Of a stretch of DNA of 64,000 nucleotides, positions 1 through 13,211 are shown piece by piece (the first letter of the stretch is position 1; every line of letters starts with the position of its first letter). The notes beneath the pieces were generated by a model. It was not told where the DNA came from and searched no databases. It saw nothing but the letters and a program-made list of their open reading frames with translations. Position numbers and translations under genes: made by a program. The DNA is taken from positions 7,893,334-7,957,333 of the forward strand of contig NC_033638.1 of NCBI RefSeq assembly GCF_001540865.1, read 5' to 3'. Origin of the DNA: Ananas comosus (lineage: Eukaryota; Streptophyta; Magnoliopsida; Poales; Bromeliaceae).

Positions 1-362
1 CAGGCACCACGTAGGCGCCACGTGGGTGCGCCGAGAGGTTGCTTGCCAAGTTGAACATTCACCTTGTTTTGATTCACCATGTTCAAACATCCGAAAATCA
101 AATTAAAACTCGAATTCGAATCCGAATCCGAATCCGAATCCGGCGGGTTATAAAAATCTATACCGATATTCATATCCGATCAAAAACCCAAAACTCGAAT
201 CCGGACCCGACCCGTTAACATCCCTAAAAGAGAAGAAAAAAAAATAAACATGAAACACTTAAACATGGTGAATGATTCACCGTGTTTGAACACGGTTCAC
301 CGTGTTCAACTTGCCGAGCGACCTCCCAGCCCGCCCACGTGGCACTTGCGAGGTGCCTGCAT
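1..362. repeat. Inverted-repeat element with about 95-bp arms, cut by the window start
   Basis: Bases 1-95 and about 265-362 are reverse complements of each other with moderate divergence. Both arms carry the GCCACGTG core, the GCCAAGTTGAAC/GTTCAACTTGCC pair and the CAGGCACC/GGTGCCTG ends. The interior (about 100-230) is made of repeated CGAATC/CCGAAC words, of a kind common in plant repeats. The left end may lie outside the window, so no target duplication can be scored. The class is unknown; a DNA transposon or MITE is likely. Confidence 0.6.
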
Positions 363-776
363 GGCAAGAGTAGGACCATTTTTGTAATTATAAATTTTTT
401 AAGACTAGCTTTAAAATAAAATTTTTTCAGGAAACGATTTGCCAAAAAAAAACGCGGTGGTGGTGAAGTATATACAAATTTTTGCGTTTAAAAATGATTA
501 CGTGGCACATTGTCATTGGCCATAGTGGTGTTGGCTGTTTGTGTGGGGCGTGAGACACGCTGGCGTATTTTTAATTCCGCGAGGAAGAGTTTCGCAGCTG
601 TCGCCTCTATCATGGAATAGTTTTTTTTTTAATTTTTAAATAATAATCTCTGAAGTGGATCTCGGAGCCAATTTTTGAAAATTTTTGAGTCCCACTATTA
701 TTTATTATTATTATTATTATTATTTAATGAAATAGGTTGCATTCTTGAGTTGGTGGAAGACGATACGGGCAGACAA

Positions 777-864
777 CTCCATAACGACATTTAAATGAGA
801 TCCTACTTTCTTCAAGCCTACTCCATAACGACATTTAAATGAGATCCTACTTTCTTCAAGCCTT
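777..864 (+). repeat. 44-bp tandem duplication, two copies
   Basis: Bases 777-820 are repeated almost exactly at 821-864, beginning CTCCATAACG in each copy. The duplication lies at the 5' edge of the LINE. The second copy supplies the ATG at 839 that opens the reverse-transcriptase frame; an identical ATG sits 44 bp upstream in another frame. Confidence 0.9.
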
Positions 865-3231
865 CAAACGTCTGTTCGGGAGGACGGAGGAACGTCCGAC
901 ATCATTTGGGGATTGGGATGACCTCTATCGCGCGGATGTTCTCTCAGATCCGGACGCCCTTACTAGCCCGATAACAATAGAAGAGGTCAAGAGGGCTACT
1001 TTTCAGCTCGGTAGTGATGAGGCCCCCGGTCCCGACGGCTTTCCCCTCTTATTTTTTCAAATGTTCCGGGAGACAGTAAAGGAGGACATATTTAACATAT
1101 TCATAGATCTCCAAAATAATGTGCTCTTTATGGCACCAACTGATTACTCATACGTTTGCCTAATCCATAAAAAGGAAGGAGTGTGTAAAGTTTTTGACTT
1201 CCGACCGATATGTTTCTTGAACGGAATTCAAAAGATTATTTCTAAAGTGCTGGCGAGCAGACCGGCGTCCATTCTACCGGCGATAATATCTCCATCTCAA
1301 TCGGCCTTTCTGAAAGGTCGCATTTTGGCCGACTCTTTCATAACTACAAGTGAACTCCTTAACTGGTGCGCAAAATCCGGTAAGGAATGCGCCAGCGTTA
1401 AGGTGGACTTCGAGAAAGCTTACGACAGTGTAAGTTGGACTTTCCTACACAGTATAATGAGGTCACTGGGATTTAGCGAGAAATGGTGGAACTGGATCGA
1501 ACAGTGTATCTGTAACGCCAAAATCGCGGTATTGGTAAATGGTACACCGACAAGCTGGCTGAAAACAAGGAAGGGGCTAAGACAGGGTGATCCGCTCTCG
1601 CCCTACCTTTTCATCCTAGTGGCCGACGCTCTCGCTAGAATTATGGAAGCAGCTAAGAGTAACAACTTGCTTCAAGGAATTGGCCCCACCGCAAACTATC
1701 AGACTGTGCTTCTACAATACGCGGACGACACGTTATTCTTCTCTGAGCCAAAGAAGGCGGCAATGCGAAATTTGCTGTTCCTTTGGAAGATGTTTGAATG
1801 GGCCTCAGGACTCAAGATAAATATGAATAAGACGGAACTAATATACGAAACGCCAATAGAGCTATCAGACTAGCGGATATTTTGGGGTGTAAAGTGGGCA
1901 AGTTACCTTTTCGCTACTTGAGGCTGACACTCCACACCAAATCCCTTCGAAGGGAAGATTGGGCGCCGTTGGTAAATCGTATAGAGGCACGCATCGAAGG
2001 TTGGAAAGCAAAACTGCTATCCTACGGGGGGCGAATCGTCCTGATCAACTCGGTGTTATCGAACCTCCCGTTATTCTACTTCGCTATTTTTAAAGCGCCA
2101 AAATAGGTGCTGAACCACATTGAGACACTGAGAAGGGCTTTTTTCTGGAAAGGTTGTTCTAAAATTACAGAGGGCGCATGTCTTGTAGGATGGAAATTGA
2201 TCTGTAAAAGTAAAAAAGGAGGACTGGGAATCAAAGATATGGAAGCTATGAACACGGCTCTTTTGACCAAATGGTGGTGGTGTTTCTTCAATGAGCCGCA
2301 ATTGACATGGGGGAGGTTGATTACATCATTATACTATGCTAGAAGGAGACCGCTGCACGAGGGAAGAGCTTTCAGACCCTACTCCCAGTGGTGGCGAAGC
2401 GTGATGTCATGCAGAGATGTGTTCAAAACTGGCGTTTCGTATATGCTCGGGGACGGTAGGAATATCAGAATGTGGTCAGATATTTGGATCGAAGAAAACC
2501 CACTCAGTACTCAATTTCCAGAAATCCATTCCAGAATCATATATAAGGAGGTTACAATTTCACAATGCTGGAATGAACAAGGGTGGAGATGGAGATATAT
2601 AATCAGAAGCCTCGATAGAACGAACAATAGTGAAAGTCGGCGACAGATGAGGTTGCTCAAAAACCAGCTTAGTCAATATAGCCCATCGGGTACGCTGGAT
2701 TTAATCAAGTGGAGATGGACTGCCAATCAAACGTTCACAGTAAAATCCCTTTATGACTTCATCACTGATGGTGGTCAGAGAGACCCTACGTACCGTCAGC
2801 TTTGGAGGATTAGAATTCCGGCCAAAAATAAAATATTCATGTGGATCCGCCTGCGCAAGAGATTACTTACAGCGGACAGATTGATCCGTCGATGGTGCGC
2901 TATGAATCAGTACTGCACGTTTTGTGCAATATGCACGGAAACATGTGACCACCTCTTTCGGGAATGTGTTTTCGTCAGATACCTTCGAGTCTGTGCCGGA
3001 AGTTCTGAAAGAAGGGAATTGGAAGCGGGGGATGTCCGCGGCCTATGGACGGAGTTAGCTAACATTCACGATGTTGTGTTGCGGACAAAAAGTTTAACCC
3101 ATTTGGCGGCAATATGGTGGGTGATATGGACGGAACGCAATAATATTATCTTCAACGACGCTCGACCCATTGCTTCCCAGGCTCTCGAACGTGTCAAGAG
3201 CTTGATCAAAGGTTGGACTGAGGCCCTTTAG
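839..3231 (+). pseudogene. LINE ORF2 remnant: reverse transcriptase plus zf-RVT domain
   Basis: The reading frame encodes a plant LINE reverse transcriptase. Visible motifs are APGPDGF near residue 63, FRPICFLNGIQKIISK, KVDFEKAYDSVSW, RQGDPLSPYLF and the catalytic YADDTLFF. After the RT come a thumb/connection region and a zinc-binding reverse transcriptase (zf-RVT) segment in the last third (FRI/IPAKNKIFMW followed by CTFCAICTETCDHLF). The frame is broken twice: a frameshift with a TAG at 1871-1873 (reading resumes in another frame by 1882) and an in-frame TAG at 2104-2106. No endonuclease domain precedes the RT. The copy cannot make an intact protein and is a decayed insertion. Confidence 0.9.
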
Positions 3232-3432
3232 CTATTGACCGTGTCCCTTGTATCCCACTTTATTGTTGGTGCTTGATTTCGTTTCTTCTTTTACGTTTGT
3301 TTTTTTTTTTTTTGGTTCGTGTTTTTGCCCGGCTCTCTAGGAGGCCTTAGCTGTCTCCACTTTGTACGCCTAATTCATTTTGCTTAATGAATGAAGCAGA
3401 TAGCTTGCTACCTTTCTTTCAAAAAAGAAGTG

Positions 3433-4800
3433 GGTTGCATTCGTGTTGCAAGTTGCTATATTTACACTATGTTTCGAATAAAAATAGAGAAAATTCAGAT
3501 GAATTTTTGAGTGTCCTAAAATTTTCTTGATAATAATTAGCTGCTCACCGCTTTCAGATGCTTCAATCTTATTCGTACAACTTTCGAACGTTTACAGGAG
3601 ATTTCAAGCGTCCGAATCATTGCTTGAACAATGATCAGAACTCTTGAGTTTAGTGTCCAAATCACTTTCCCTACGCCCAAAATATACTCCAACAAAGGCG
3701 TAGATCTTGCATCCTATCTTAAGTTAAAAAATTTTTAGTGCTGAAAATTCTAGTAAAATAATGATCCAATATAGACACATGGATAAAAAGGATAAAATAT
3801 ATACTCATTTTGGAGTGTAGCAGTAGTAGTGCTTATAAAAGTATCCTACGCTTATGTATGATTTTGGACGGAGAACTCACAATGGAAGTAGCGTAAAAAG
3901 CTTTCACACAGAGAAGCAACATAATTCACTGTTTATCACATATAGCTTCGTTTGGTTCGCGTATAAGTAAGAATTGTATTTTAGAAATTTGTTTGGTTCG
4001 AATGTAAGTAATAATTATTTATTTCAGAGATAGATATAAGTTTGGGTGTAAGTAAGAACTAAATTAATTTTATATTTGGATGAAAATTGAGTTATTTTCG
4101 AGAATAAGAAAAATAATGTTTAAATAGATAAGATGAAATAAGAAGAATAGTGAGTAGTTATAAATAAAAAATAATAATATTACCCTTTATATTGTATTTG
4201 AATTTAAATTTAAATTTTTATATGCAAAGAGTGTAGCAAGGGAACAATGAATAGTTGGTAATTTTTGGATCTAAAATATTTGTAAGGTAACCAAAAAAAA
4301 AAAAACCAAAATTTTTATTTCTCAAATCCTAATAAGAAAAATCCGGAATTGTTCTGACTCGGCCTCAGACTTTTCCTACTTACACTGTCATAGGCATTAG
4401 AAAAAATTACACTTTTAGTCCTCAAATTATAAGCTGCGTGATAATTTAGTTCTCAAATTTTAATTTATAAAATTTTAAAATTAAAATAAGGCTTTATATA
4501 TTTTTGTAATCAAGTCCTATAATTTAATTTAATTGACCAACTATTGACGTATTAAATTAATGTTATATTTTAATCATTACGACATCATCAAGTATAATAC
4601 AATTATATTACTTCTACACTAAATTATGCGTTTAGTCAATTAAATTAAGTTGTCCGAACTTGATTGAAATAATTTCAAATATTCTAGCTAAAAATTAGTA
4701 CAAATTAAAAATTGGAGAGCCAAAGTATGGCGTGAACTATAATTTGAGGACCAAAAGTGCAATTTGCCCTTAATCTAAGGGACTCTTAAAAAAAAAAAAA
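3433..4800. other. AT-rich intergenic DNA with a probable MITE
   Basis: No gene is visible. Within it, about 4399-4770 is an inverted-repeat element: the left arm reads ATTACACTTTTAGTCCTC and the right arm is its near reverse complement (GAGGACCAAAAGTGCAATT). I could not find a convincing target duplication. The stretch 3950-4090 repeats TTTGGTTCG and AAGTAAGAA words, probably another degenerate MITE. The right end is the TIO promoter side. Confidence 0.5.
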
Positions 4801-4805
4801 ATCTT

Positions 4806-5269
4806 CTAGCGGATACGGGTTTGGATATACGCCGCACGTGATCTGAAACCGATTCGTTTCTGCAAAACACGGGCGGGAAAAAATATTGAAACCCTCGAGA
4901 GATTGGTCGACAAAAAGAGTGAGAGGAGAGCGAGCGAGCGAGCGAGCTCACACTGCGCTAAGATCGGCTCTTCGCTCCTACAAATCCACGATCCTGTTCC
5001 TCGTCGATCCCCCGGGGTTCCGATCCAACCTCTACTCTCCAATCTCGATCCATTTCTCAACGATTATTGCGATTTTCGGCCCTTTTTGCCCCAAATTTCT
5101 CCCAAATTACGAAAAATTCTAATCCGATTCGTAAGGATTCATCCGGTATGTCGAATCTGTGGAACTTTGATTTATGTTTCATTTTTTGCTGAAATTGTTG
5201 CTTGTTTGGTGTTAAAGATTAAACTTTTCCTCAATTTGAAGGCTTGTTCTTAGCACACTAGATTGGGGA
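4806..5269 (+). promoter_or_regulatory. TIO 5' leader with a probable leader intron
   Basis: A GC-richer segment starts near 4805 and runs into the TIO start codon. It contains a GAGC repeat (4928-4947). A probable leader intron runs from GT at 5146 to AG at 5253 and would leave a short second leader exon, 5254-5269, before the ATG. Transcription start cannot be placed from sequence alone. Confidence 0.5.
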
Positions 5270-8200
5270 ATGGGGGTGGAGGATTACCATGTTATAGAGT
5301 TGGTCGGGGAGGGATCTTTCGGGAAGGTGTACAAAGGGAGGCGAAAGTATACGAGACAGGTTCAAATTTGGTGCCAAGATGATTATTTGATCCTTGGTAG
5401 ATGAATTTTCTGATTTTTATTATTTTTTTTTTCTTTTTCAGTTTGTTGCTATGAAGTTTATTCTTAAGCACGGAAAAAGCGAGAAGGATTTGCACAACTT
5501 AAGACAGGAAATCGAGGTATTGGCAAAGATCGAGGATAATAAGTTTGAAGCGTAGGTGTCGCAGCTCGTGATATCCTACTTTCAAAGCTTGGTAGTTCAT
5601 TCATTTTATGTGGCTTTTTGATCATAGTTTAACTGTTTACATGTGCTGAATTTAATAGATCCTCAGGAAGTTGAAACATGAGAATATAATTGAGATGCTC
5701 GATTCGTTTGAAACACCGCAGGAATTTTGTGTTGTTACGGAATTTGCTCAGGTACGGGCATTTGGTTCTCAAGTCCGATGTGTATATTGTTTGGTATCAT
5801 TAAAATTGAGGCATTTGCGCTATTTCTTTGTCTATTGTTTTTTCAGGGAGAACTATTTGAGATTCTTGAGGATGATAAGTGCCTTCCAGAAGAGCAAGTT
5901 CAAGCAATTGCTAAACAGCTGGTAATAAACAAATTCTTTCCTCTTATACCTAAACAAACTTATATCTGATGATGATTCATTGTGCTTCGACGTTTTTTTA
6001 ATTAATTTCTTTATGTAAACTATATATTTCCTTTAGGTAAAAGCACTGTATTACTTGCACTCAAATCGCATTATTCATCGAGACATGAAGCCGCAAAATA
6101 TCCTCATTGGGGCAGGATCTGTTGTTAAGGTAAGTTTCATCTATATCAAAGAAAGCAATAGTTGCATCTTAAAAGGGCTAATTTGCTATTAGACATACAT
6201 ATTGGTTTTTATGCCCTTTTAGAAACTGTCTTAGTTATGTTTTGTGCTGATTTTTATCTTCTTGTATGGTAGATTTAGTCCCTGCATTATATGTTTCTCA
6301 TGCATGACCAATATTACTGCTTGTTTAGGACTTTAACTAGCATAATGCTTTGAAACGACTAGTAATGCAAATTGCAATAGAAAAATGAGTCACTGATACC
6401 GCCATATCATATATATAACTAAGAGTATAAATGAACTTCTAGTTCCGTCTGATTTAGTCCTTCAAAGGTTTATCTCCTCCTGTTGCCATATAACAGTGCT
6501 TTATGATTTATTCAGTTTCCTTTTTTTTCGTCATTCCTAATTTTCTTTTCTTTTTTTGTTTTCTGCAGCTTTGTGACTTTGGATTTGCACGTGCAATGTC
6601 TGCTAACACTGTAGTCCTGCGTTCTATTAAAGGTATGACCTGGTTCAGGGTTTTAATTTATTAAATACATATATTCATCTCATAAGAGAGGTACTAGTTG
6701 TTCTATATGCTAATCATATTGCTTGCTAGTTAATAAAATTCTCAATATCAGATAAAAGTGCTTTTTTTAAATAATAATTTCTTGCTTAAGTTTGCTTTTC
6801 ACCTTTCGTAGGTACACCTCTGTACATGGCTCCAGAATTGGTGCGGGAACAACCCTACAATCACACAGCAGATTTGTGGTCTCTTGGGGTTATTTTGTAT
6901 GTACTACTTCTAGTTTGATGCTGCATTGCCTTCACCGTTCACTTCCCTATTCCTGCTATACAGCTAACTAGTTGGTTGCATCTTCCAGATATGAACTATT
7001 TGTAGGTCAGCCCCCATTTTATACTAATTCGGTGTATGCACTGATTCGACACATAGTCAAAGTGAGTTTTCTACGTCTCTAGATATTTAGTTCTTGCAAG
7101 GTTAGCTTAAGTCATGAGATCTGATGTATATTATTTGTGCCATATTACAGGATCCAGTGAAATATCCAGACACGATGAGTCCAAATTTTAAAAGCTTCTT
7201 AAAGGGCTTACTCAACAAGGTTCTTTCTGTCTTTTGTCAAACCTTCCCTTTAGGAGTTGATAAAGGTGTCTGCCCTGTTAAATGCACCTGTTTGATTGAC
7301 TATTTTATTGATCTTTGAAAGCAGGTCCCACAAAATAGACTAACTTGGCCAGCACTGTTGGAACACCCCTTTGTCAAAGATAATGCAGTAGAATCAGAAG
7401 ATGGGGTTAGTATCTAACTCTTCGTGTTAGGATGTGAAAGCATAAGTGTGATTGAACCTTTCCTTTTTGCCGATGACGTTCCAGGATTCCCTAATTGCAG
7501 CTGATGCTGTTAAAGGAAGCGAAGTTGGGAGGAAAGCGGAGGAGAATCAGATACCGGCTTCAACAACTCAATCTTTGGCTACCAATCCTGAATGTCTGGA
7601 AATAAATTACATTACTATAGTACTTTTTTTGTTTTATAGTCGTTTAATCATTGAAGGTAGTAACCTACTTTATGACAGGTAAAACTATTCCTCCTAATAA
7701 TGAGAGTGGCACTCAAAAACTTCCCACTGATGAAAAAGTTTGTGAGACTTTGCCAGCTTCTGACATTCAACACCAGATTTCTACAGAACTTCCTGTTTCT
7801 GATGGTAATCTTCCTACAGGTACTGTGAGAATGATAAGACCAACATCCTTCTGGAGTGGGTAGTTTAGTTGTTTATTGAAGGTGTCATAAACAATTTTAC
7901 AGTTTTCAGGGTTGTTATTTTCATTTATAATTTTGATTGCTCGATGATAGTCGCGGAGAACTGGTGCAGCCTGACATTGATTGATTAAAAGTCGATTGGG
8001 TTTGACAACATCAGTTTGGCTTTATGCTTCAATAATTAAGTCTATTATGATTGCTCTAAAATTTGAGTAATCTTTTACTAGGTTTACATCTTTTAATGGG
8101 TTTTTGAATGATTTTAAATGCCAGCATGCATTTCAACTCATGTTTACTTTGGGTAGTCGTTTTAACTTTTATCATTGAAATTCAAAGGCATAATATGCTG

Positions 8201-11200
8201 TCAGGTGTTGAAGCTGAACTTTCATTTTGAACTTTCATTGAAATTCAAAGGCATAATAGCTCATGAATCATGATCTTTAGTCGACCAATTTCTGCTTGGT
8301 TTCAGATTTCCAAATTTTGGAGAAGCTGGAAAGAGCTTCACGGACAGTCAGAGGTGCAAATAATATTGGCCAAGATAATGAAGCATTATCAGCTATCTTA
8401 TATCCCATGAAGTCTTGGATCAGTAAATCTCCTAGCTCTTTGAGGTAATGTCTATGTCTTATCATGTATTTGCAATACCATAAAATCCTAAACATCAACT
8501 AGTAATTTGTTATAGTGGGCATACTGGACTACTCTATCAAAGTTCACAAAGTTTACAGGTTAATTTGAAAAAAAGCCACTCCTTACAGTGTTCCTGTAAT
8601 TGGTTTTGATTGTGCTTTGCAGTAAGTACAGCAGACAGGGAGAACTTGCAATCCTTTTTAGGTTTTCAGCAAAAAGGGATCTCAATAGGCAAACTGATGA
8701 CAATCCGTCATTTTACTCTTTAGAGAAATTTGTATTGCTAAATGTTAGTTTTTATGTGTTTAACATTATGTAGACATGCAATTGAGATTGAAACTGAAGA
8801 ATGAATCTATGGAAAAATAACTGAATAAGATAGTTTTGAAGCAGCCAAGAAAATGAGTGTGAATCAGTCACAATTTGTTTGTGACCAAAATTACCAGAAT
8901 TTCCTATTTCTCATTGTTGGCTTTGTTGTATAAGAAAATACAAATCTGTAACTTCTTGGTCGCCCTTTCTTTCTGTTATATGCACCTGGCCTTCCATTCT
9001 GATTGAAGTTTTTATGATTCCAACATCAATGAGGCACCTAATTCTAATTTTAGTTAGCAAAAAGGTTTCATTAAATCACCAGCAATGTTGGTATGTGTAC
9101 TATCCTTTTGCCCTTGCTCTTCATTGTCCTTGTATGAAGTTCGACACGCCTTTCAATTTTCACAGGGAGTTGAACATTGATCATGTTAACCAGTCACTCC
9201 GCATCCTTACAAATTTTATTGCCGCTGGGTCGCACCAATCTTGTGTAGCATTGGATGACATCATAAGCTTGCTCCTTGAGTTTACTGATACCATCATCAA
9301 GATGAAGCTATCTGATGCTCACGGCTTGGCAGTGAAGGTTTTTCATCAATTAATAATATATTATTGATTTTCTAACTTATTGAACTGTCTACCTCTTTTC
9401 TAGGCTACGCAATAACACAGACTTGTAATTTGTAATGATAACTGCAATTTGTGTAGAGTCTTGCTATTTTAAAGAAACTGCTTGATAACAGTGCAAGTGG
9501 AGGTGGAAGTTCATATGCCAAACATTGGGTTGCACTCAATGAGCTATATTCACAGGTTATGCCTATTATCCAAATGGGGTTTCATCCATAATCCTTGGCT
9601 TTCCACTTTATTATGACATCATAAACTGCAGGTTCTGGTCTCAGCATTAGATGAATCTGGAAGGATTGCATATGAATCTACTGCATGCCTTGCCGTCATG
9701 TTATCTCGAGTTGTTATGGCGCTGAAAGAAGCTGTCTCATCTAAGGGCTCAAAACCAGTGGAAGAAAGCTTTCTCCAGATTGTTGATCATTTAAAAGGAT
9801 CTCACATATTGGAACTTCTATGCATGTGCCTAGAAGCTTCAGGCTCGAGCCTTTTGTCAGGCTCTTCCAATATGGTACCAGCGGCTTGTGAATCATGCAA
9901 GGTTATTTGGTATCTAATTCATGCGGTAGAGATTATATCGCTTAAAGGACAATACATTGTATTTCCATTAGCTCGTTCACAGCGGCATTCTCTATGTCAG
10001 CCTGATGCTAGAGCTGAAGACCAAGATTTATTACCTGATGCAGGATGTGCGAAACTAATTGAGATGGTTGTCAAGTCATTTCTTGCATCCAAGTCTGTCC
10101 AGGTCGCAATTTACTACTGCTTCCACAATGGTCTAGAATCAGCTCTTCGTGCTGCTCTTCAGGTATCTCTTTTCCCAAAACTTGTTCTATGCTTTCATAA
10201 AATGATAACTACATAAAGATTTCCTTTTGCTTGGATGCTATTTTGCTAATTAACTTTGTAGAGTTCTTGGTATGTTGTCAATGTCTTAAAAATATATACT
10301 GCTTACACTAGAATTGGCTGGGGTTTTCAGCTTATGTCGAGGATCTGTCTGATGAGCACACCTATCTGTGCTGTCCTGTGTGGCATACAAAATCCTTCTT
10401 CTACTGACCATGAAATCGATCGTGGCGGAGATGGAACAGTTGTATCTGATATTTTTTCCATATTGTCGTTATGTGCTTCATATCTAAACAAAGAATCCAA
10501 GGAATCGGGCATCCAAAAATGTAAATTGTCCAACCCTCACTCATTGGTAGTTCATTGTTGCCTTGCATTGGCGACAATTGCAAACCGTCTGAAATCTGAT
10601 GGAAAATGTTCAGCATCAGTTATTCTCACCACTTTTGAAAAGAAACAGCGATCACGGCTTTCTGTTCTCGTACAGCTGTCTACATCTGATGATACTGTAA
10701 CAAGTTGCCTCCAACCACACTGTGCATCGGCAATGCTGGCATTGTCATCAATATTATCACTAGAAAATGGAGGACATTTGAAGTCTTTCATCTGCGAAAA
10801 TGCGCTCGCTATGTTTCCTCCCATGGCAACTCTACGCTCCCTCCTAAAGCTTTGGTTATCTGATGATAGCGAAGCACTAAGCAATTATAATGGAGGTCTC
10901 TTGAATTGGTTTGGGATTAGAGATGGGAGTATTGGGTTGCTAGAAACTAGATTGCTATGGGGGGGGCCTCTGGCTATTGAGCAAGCATGTTCAAATGGTA
11001 TTCCTCAGCTTCTTGTACGGCTTTTGGTTGATATTCTTTCTAAAGAATCCTCGAAGGGTACAGACAGCTCGAAGGATCGAAGTGGGCTGTCACCACTGGG
11101 AGTAGTGTGGACGCTTTCTTCTTTATGTCAGTGCCTTCCTGGAGGTGTTTTTCGCGAGATCTTGTTTAGGAGGGAACACGTAAAGCTCATAGTTGACTCC

Positions 11201-13211
11201 TTATCTGATTTACACCTGAAGGCTTTGAGAATCTGGACAGGACTTGGTGGTGGGAGAATTGGAGTTAGGGATTTGATAAATTCAGTTGTTGATCTTTTGG
11301 CATTTCCTTTTGTAGCAGTACAGAGCTCTCCCAGTGTACCATCAACCTCTGCATCTATCAATAGTGGCTTCCTTTTAAATATAGGTTCACCGGGTGGAAG
11401 AATTGGTGTTGAGAATAGGGAAATGCTCAGAGCAATTGATGCCAGCATGCCCCAGTTTGTTCAAGTTCTTCTGGAGGTAATATCTGGATGCTTTCATTTA
11501 AATTTTATTGCTCTGTCATACTTCTAATAAATACACATTTTTCTAATTTGTCTTTTTCTGCCAGGTCGGTGTTCCAGGATGCATTCTAAGGTGCATAGAC
11601 TATATTAATATGGAAGATCTTGCAAGACCCATGGCTTTTATGGCAAAAATGGTGGGCTACCGCCCCCTCGCTTTACAACTTGTTAAAGAGGGCCTTCTAA
11701 ATCCGGGTAGGGTGAGAATGTTGCTTGATGGTTCTCTCCCAAGGGAGGCTTTGCTCGATTTTCTGATGATAGTTTCTGATCTTGCTCGAATGTCAAAGGT
11801 GCAAATTTCAACATTTTATGTATTTTTTTCATCCAATAGCTAAAGCCAATTGGACTTTTACTATTACATCTTTGACATTCTCAAATTGAAAACTAACGAG
11901 GGCGTAATGTGTTTTTTAGCAGGACTTCTACGAGGCTATTGACAAGGCTGGTTTCGTAGGGTTTCTGAAAGACTTCCTATTGAGCGACGATTCCGATATT
12001 CGGGCAAAGGCTTGCAGTGTTATTGGGAATATGTGCAGACACAGCTCCTACTTTTATAGCTCGCTTGTAAGAAACAAATGAATACATTGTTTCACTATTT
12101 TAATATTTTGGTACAGATTCTCATAAATTTTTTTTTTCTTCCTATATATTTCCAGGCCACTCATAAGATTATTGATCTGCTAATTGATAGATGTGCTGAT
12201 CCAGACAAACGCACTCGAAAGTTTGCATGTTTTGCTGTAAGATTCTAGCCTGTGGCTATGTTGCTATTGAATCCTCCCAAAAGTAGTTTTTTGTAGATTA
12301 ATTTGTCCTCACTTGCCAAATATATAGCTTAATCTAATCCCAAATTAGTTGGGACTGAAAAGCTTAATTTGTTGTTTAATTTCTTTATCATCAGGCAGGT
12401 ATTCAATAGATTGAAAAGGTAAAACATTCATTTCTACTTTTGAAGTTAACAGAAAAGTAAATATTGCAGTATGGCTAAGCTCCATAAGGACCCTAAATCG
12501 GTAAATAAGCCGAAAACACAATCATCCACAATTAATGCCATTTTACTTTATGTTGTGCTATATTTGGGACATCTCTGTGCAGATTGGAAATGCTGCGTAC
12601 CACAACGACATGCTGTATGAAGAGCTGAGGCGATCCATACCTCAGCTCGCAAAGCTTCTATTTGCAGCAGAGGAAGATAAAACCAAAGCCAATGCCGCAG
12701 GTGCCCTTAGTAACCTCGTAAGAAATGCCAACACACTCTGTGGAGACATTGTCTCTCAAGGCGCTCTACAGGTCTGTCAGTTATCAATCTTTTCACTTGT
12801 TATCTTGTATTTATTTGTTTATTTTATTTTTTTGCATATTACAGGAAGATTTAATGGTATTAATTGGGCCGCAAATGTGCCTATCAAAGTGTCAATAGCT
12901 AAAATCATTTTCAATGCCAATCATAGTATCGCTCATCTAAGCTTCTCTGTGTATATATCCTGCAGGCTCTGTTGAAGTTGGTTAGCAACTATTCGACCGT
13001 CGCTTTGAGCCCAAGCAGAAGGGATGCTGTCAGCGATTCACCTCTTAAAATTGTACTCTTTGCTTTGCGTAAGATGTGCGACCATGCTATTTGCAGACGT
13101 TTCCTGTGCTCATCCGAGCTATTCCCTCTCCTCACTCAGCTTAGACAATCACCAGATCCAGTCATTGCCGAATATTCTTCTGGTATTATCAGCAAAGCAA
13201 GTCAATCATGA
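5270..13211 (+). CDS. TIO: FUSED-type Ser/Thr kinase TIO (TWO-IN-ONE)
   Basis: This encodes the plant FUSED kinase, which with kinesin-12 motors drives phragmoplast expansion at cytokinesis (known for Arabidopsis TIO). Twenty-two coding exons: 5270-5359, 5442-5516, 5659-5751, 5847-5921, 6037-6129, 6569-6632, 6812-6896, 6989-7061, 7151-7219, 7325-7405, 7485-7593, 7679-7819, 8306-8444, 9166-9337, 9457-9555, 9632-10162, 10331-11476, 11565-11798, 11923-12066, 12156-12236, 12583-12771, 12966-13211. Phases join to 1342 aa; Arabidopsis TIO is of similar length. The kinase domain (about 6-256) opens with GEGSFGKV (13-20) and has catalytic Lys35, HRDMKPQN (125-132), DFG (145-147) and GTPLYMAPE (164-172), so it looks active. 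After a variable linker (about 260-350), the rest is helical ARM/HEAT-like sequence. Convergent with SAR1. Identity is secure; a few junctions rest on phase alone. Confidence 0.95.
11917..11922 (+). promoter_or_regulatory. Tandem NAGNAG splice acceptor in TIO
   Basis: The acceptor before the exon beginning GACTTC reads TAGCAG, so splicing at either AG keeps the frame and adds or drops one glutamine. I chose the downstream AG in the model. Such acceptors often give two protein forms differing by one residue. Confidence 0.6.

Larger units (their letters stand above)
735..3442 (+). mobile_element. LINE (non-LTR retrotransposon), 5'-truncated, with probable target duplication
   Basis: The unit holds a decayed pol region and a 3' tail ending in a short A run (3421-3426). 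GGTTGCATTC occurs at 735-744 and again at 3433-3442, and the next three bases match at two positions, so this is a probable target-site duplication bounding 745-3432. The endonuclease domain and ORF1 are absent, which indicates 5' truncation. The tail TAGCTTGCTACC near 3401 resembles two other tails in the window (34466 and 59165). Confidence 0.75.

Noticed and set aside
735..3442. An LTR retrotransposon at the left end
   Set aside because: No long terminal repeats, gag, protease or integrase; the RT has LINE-type motifs and a zf-RVT region.
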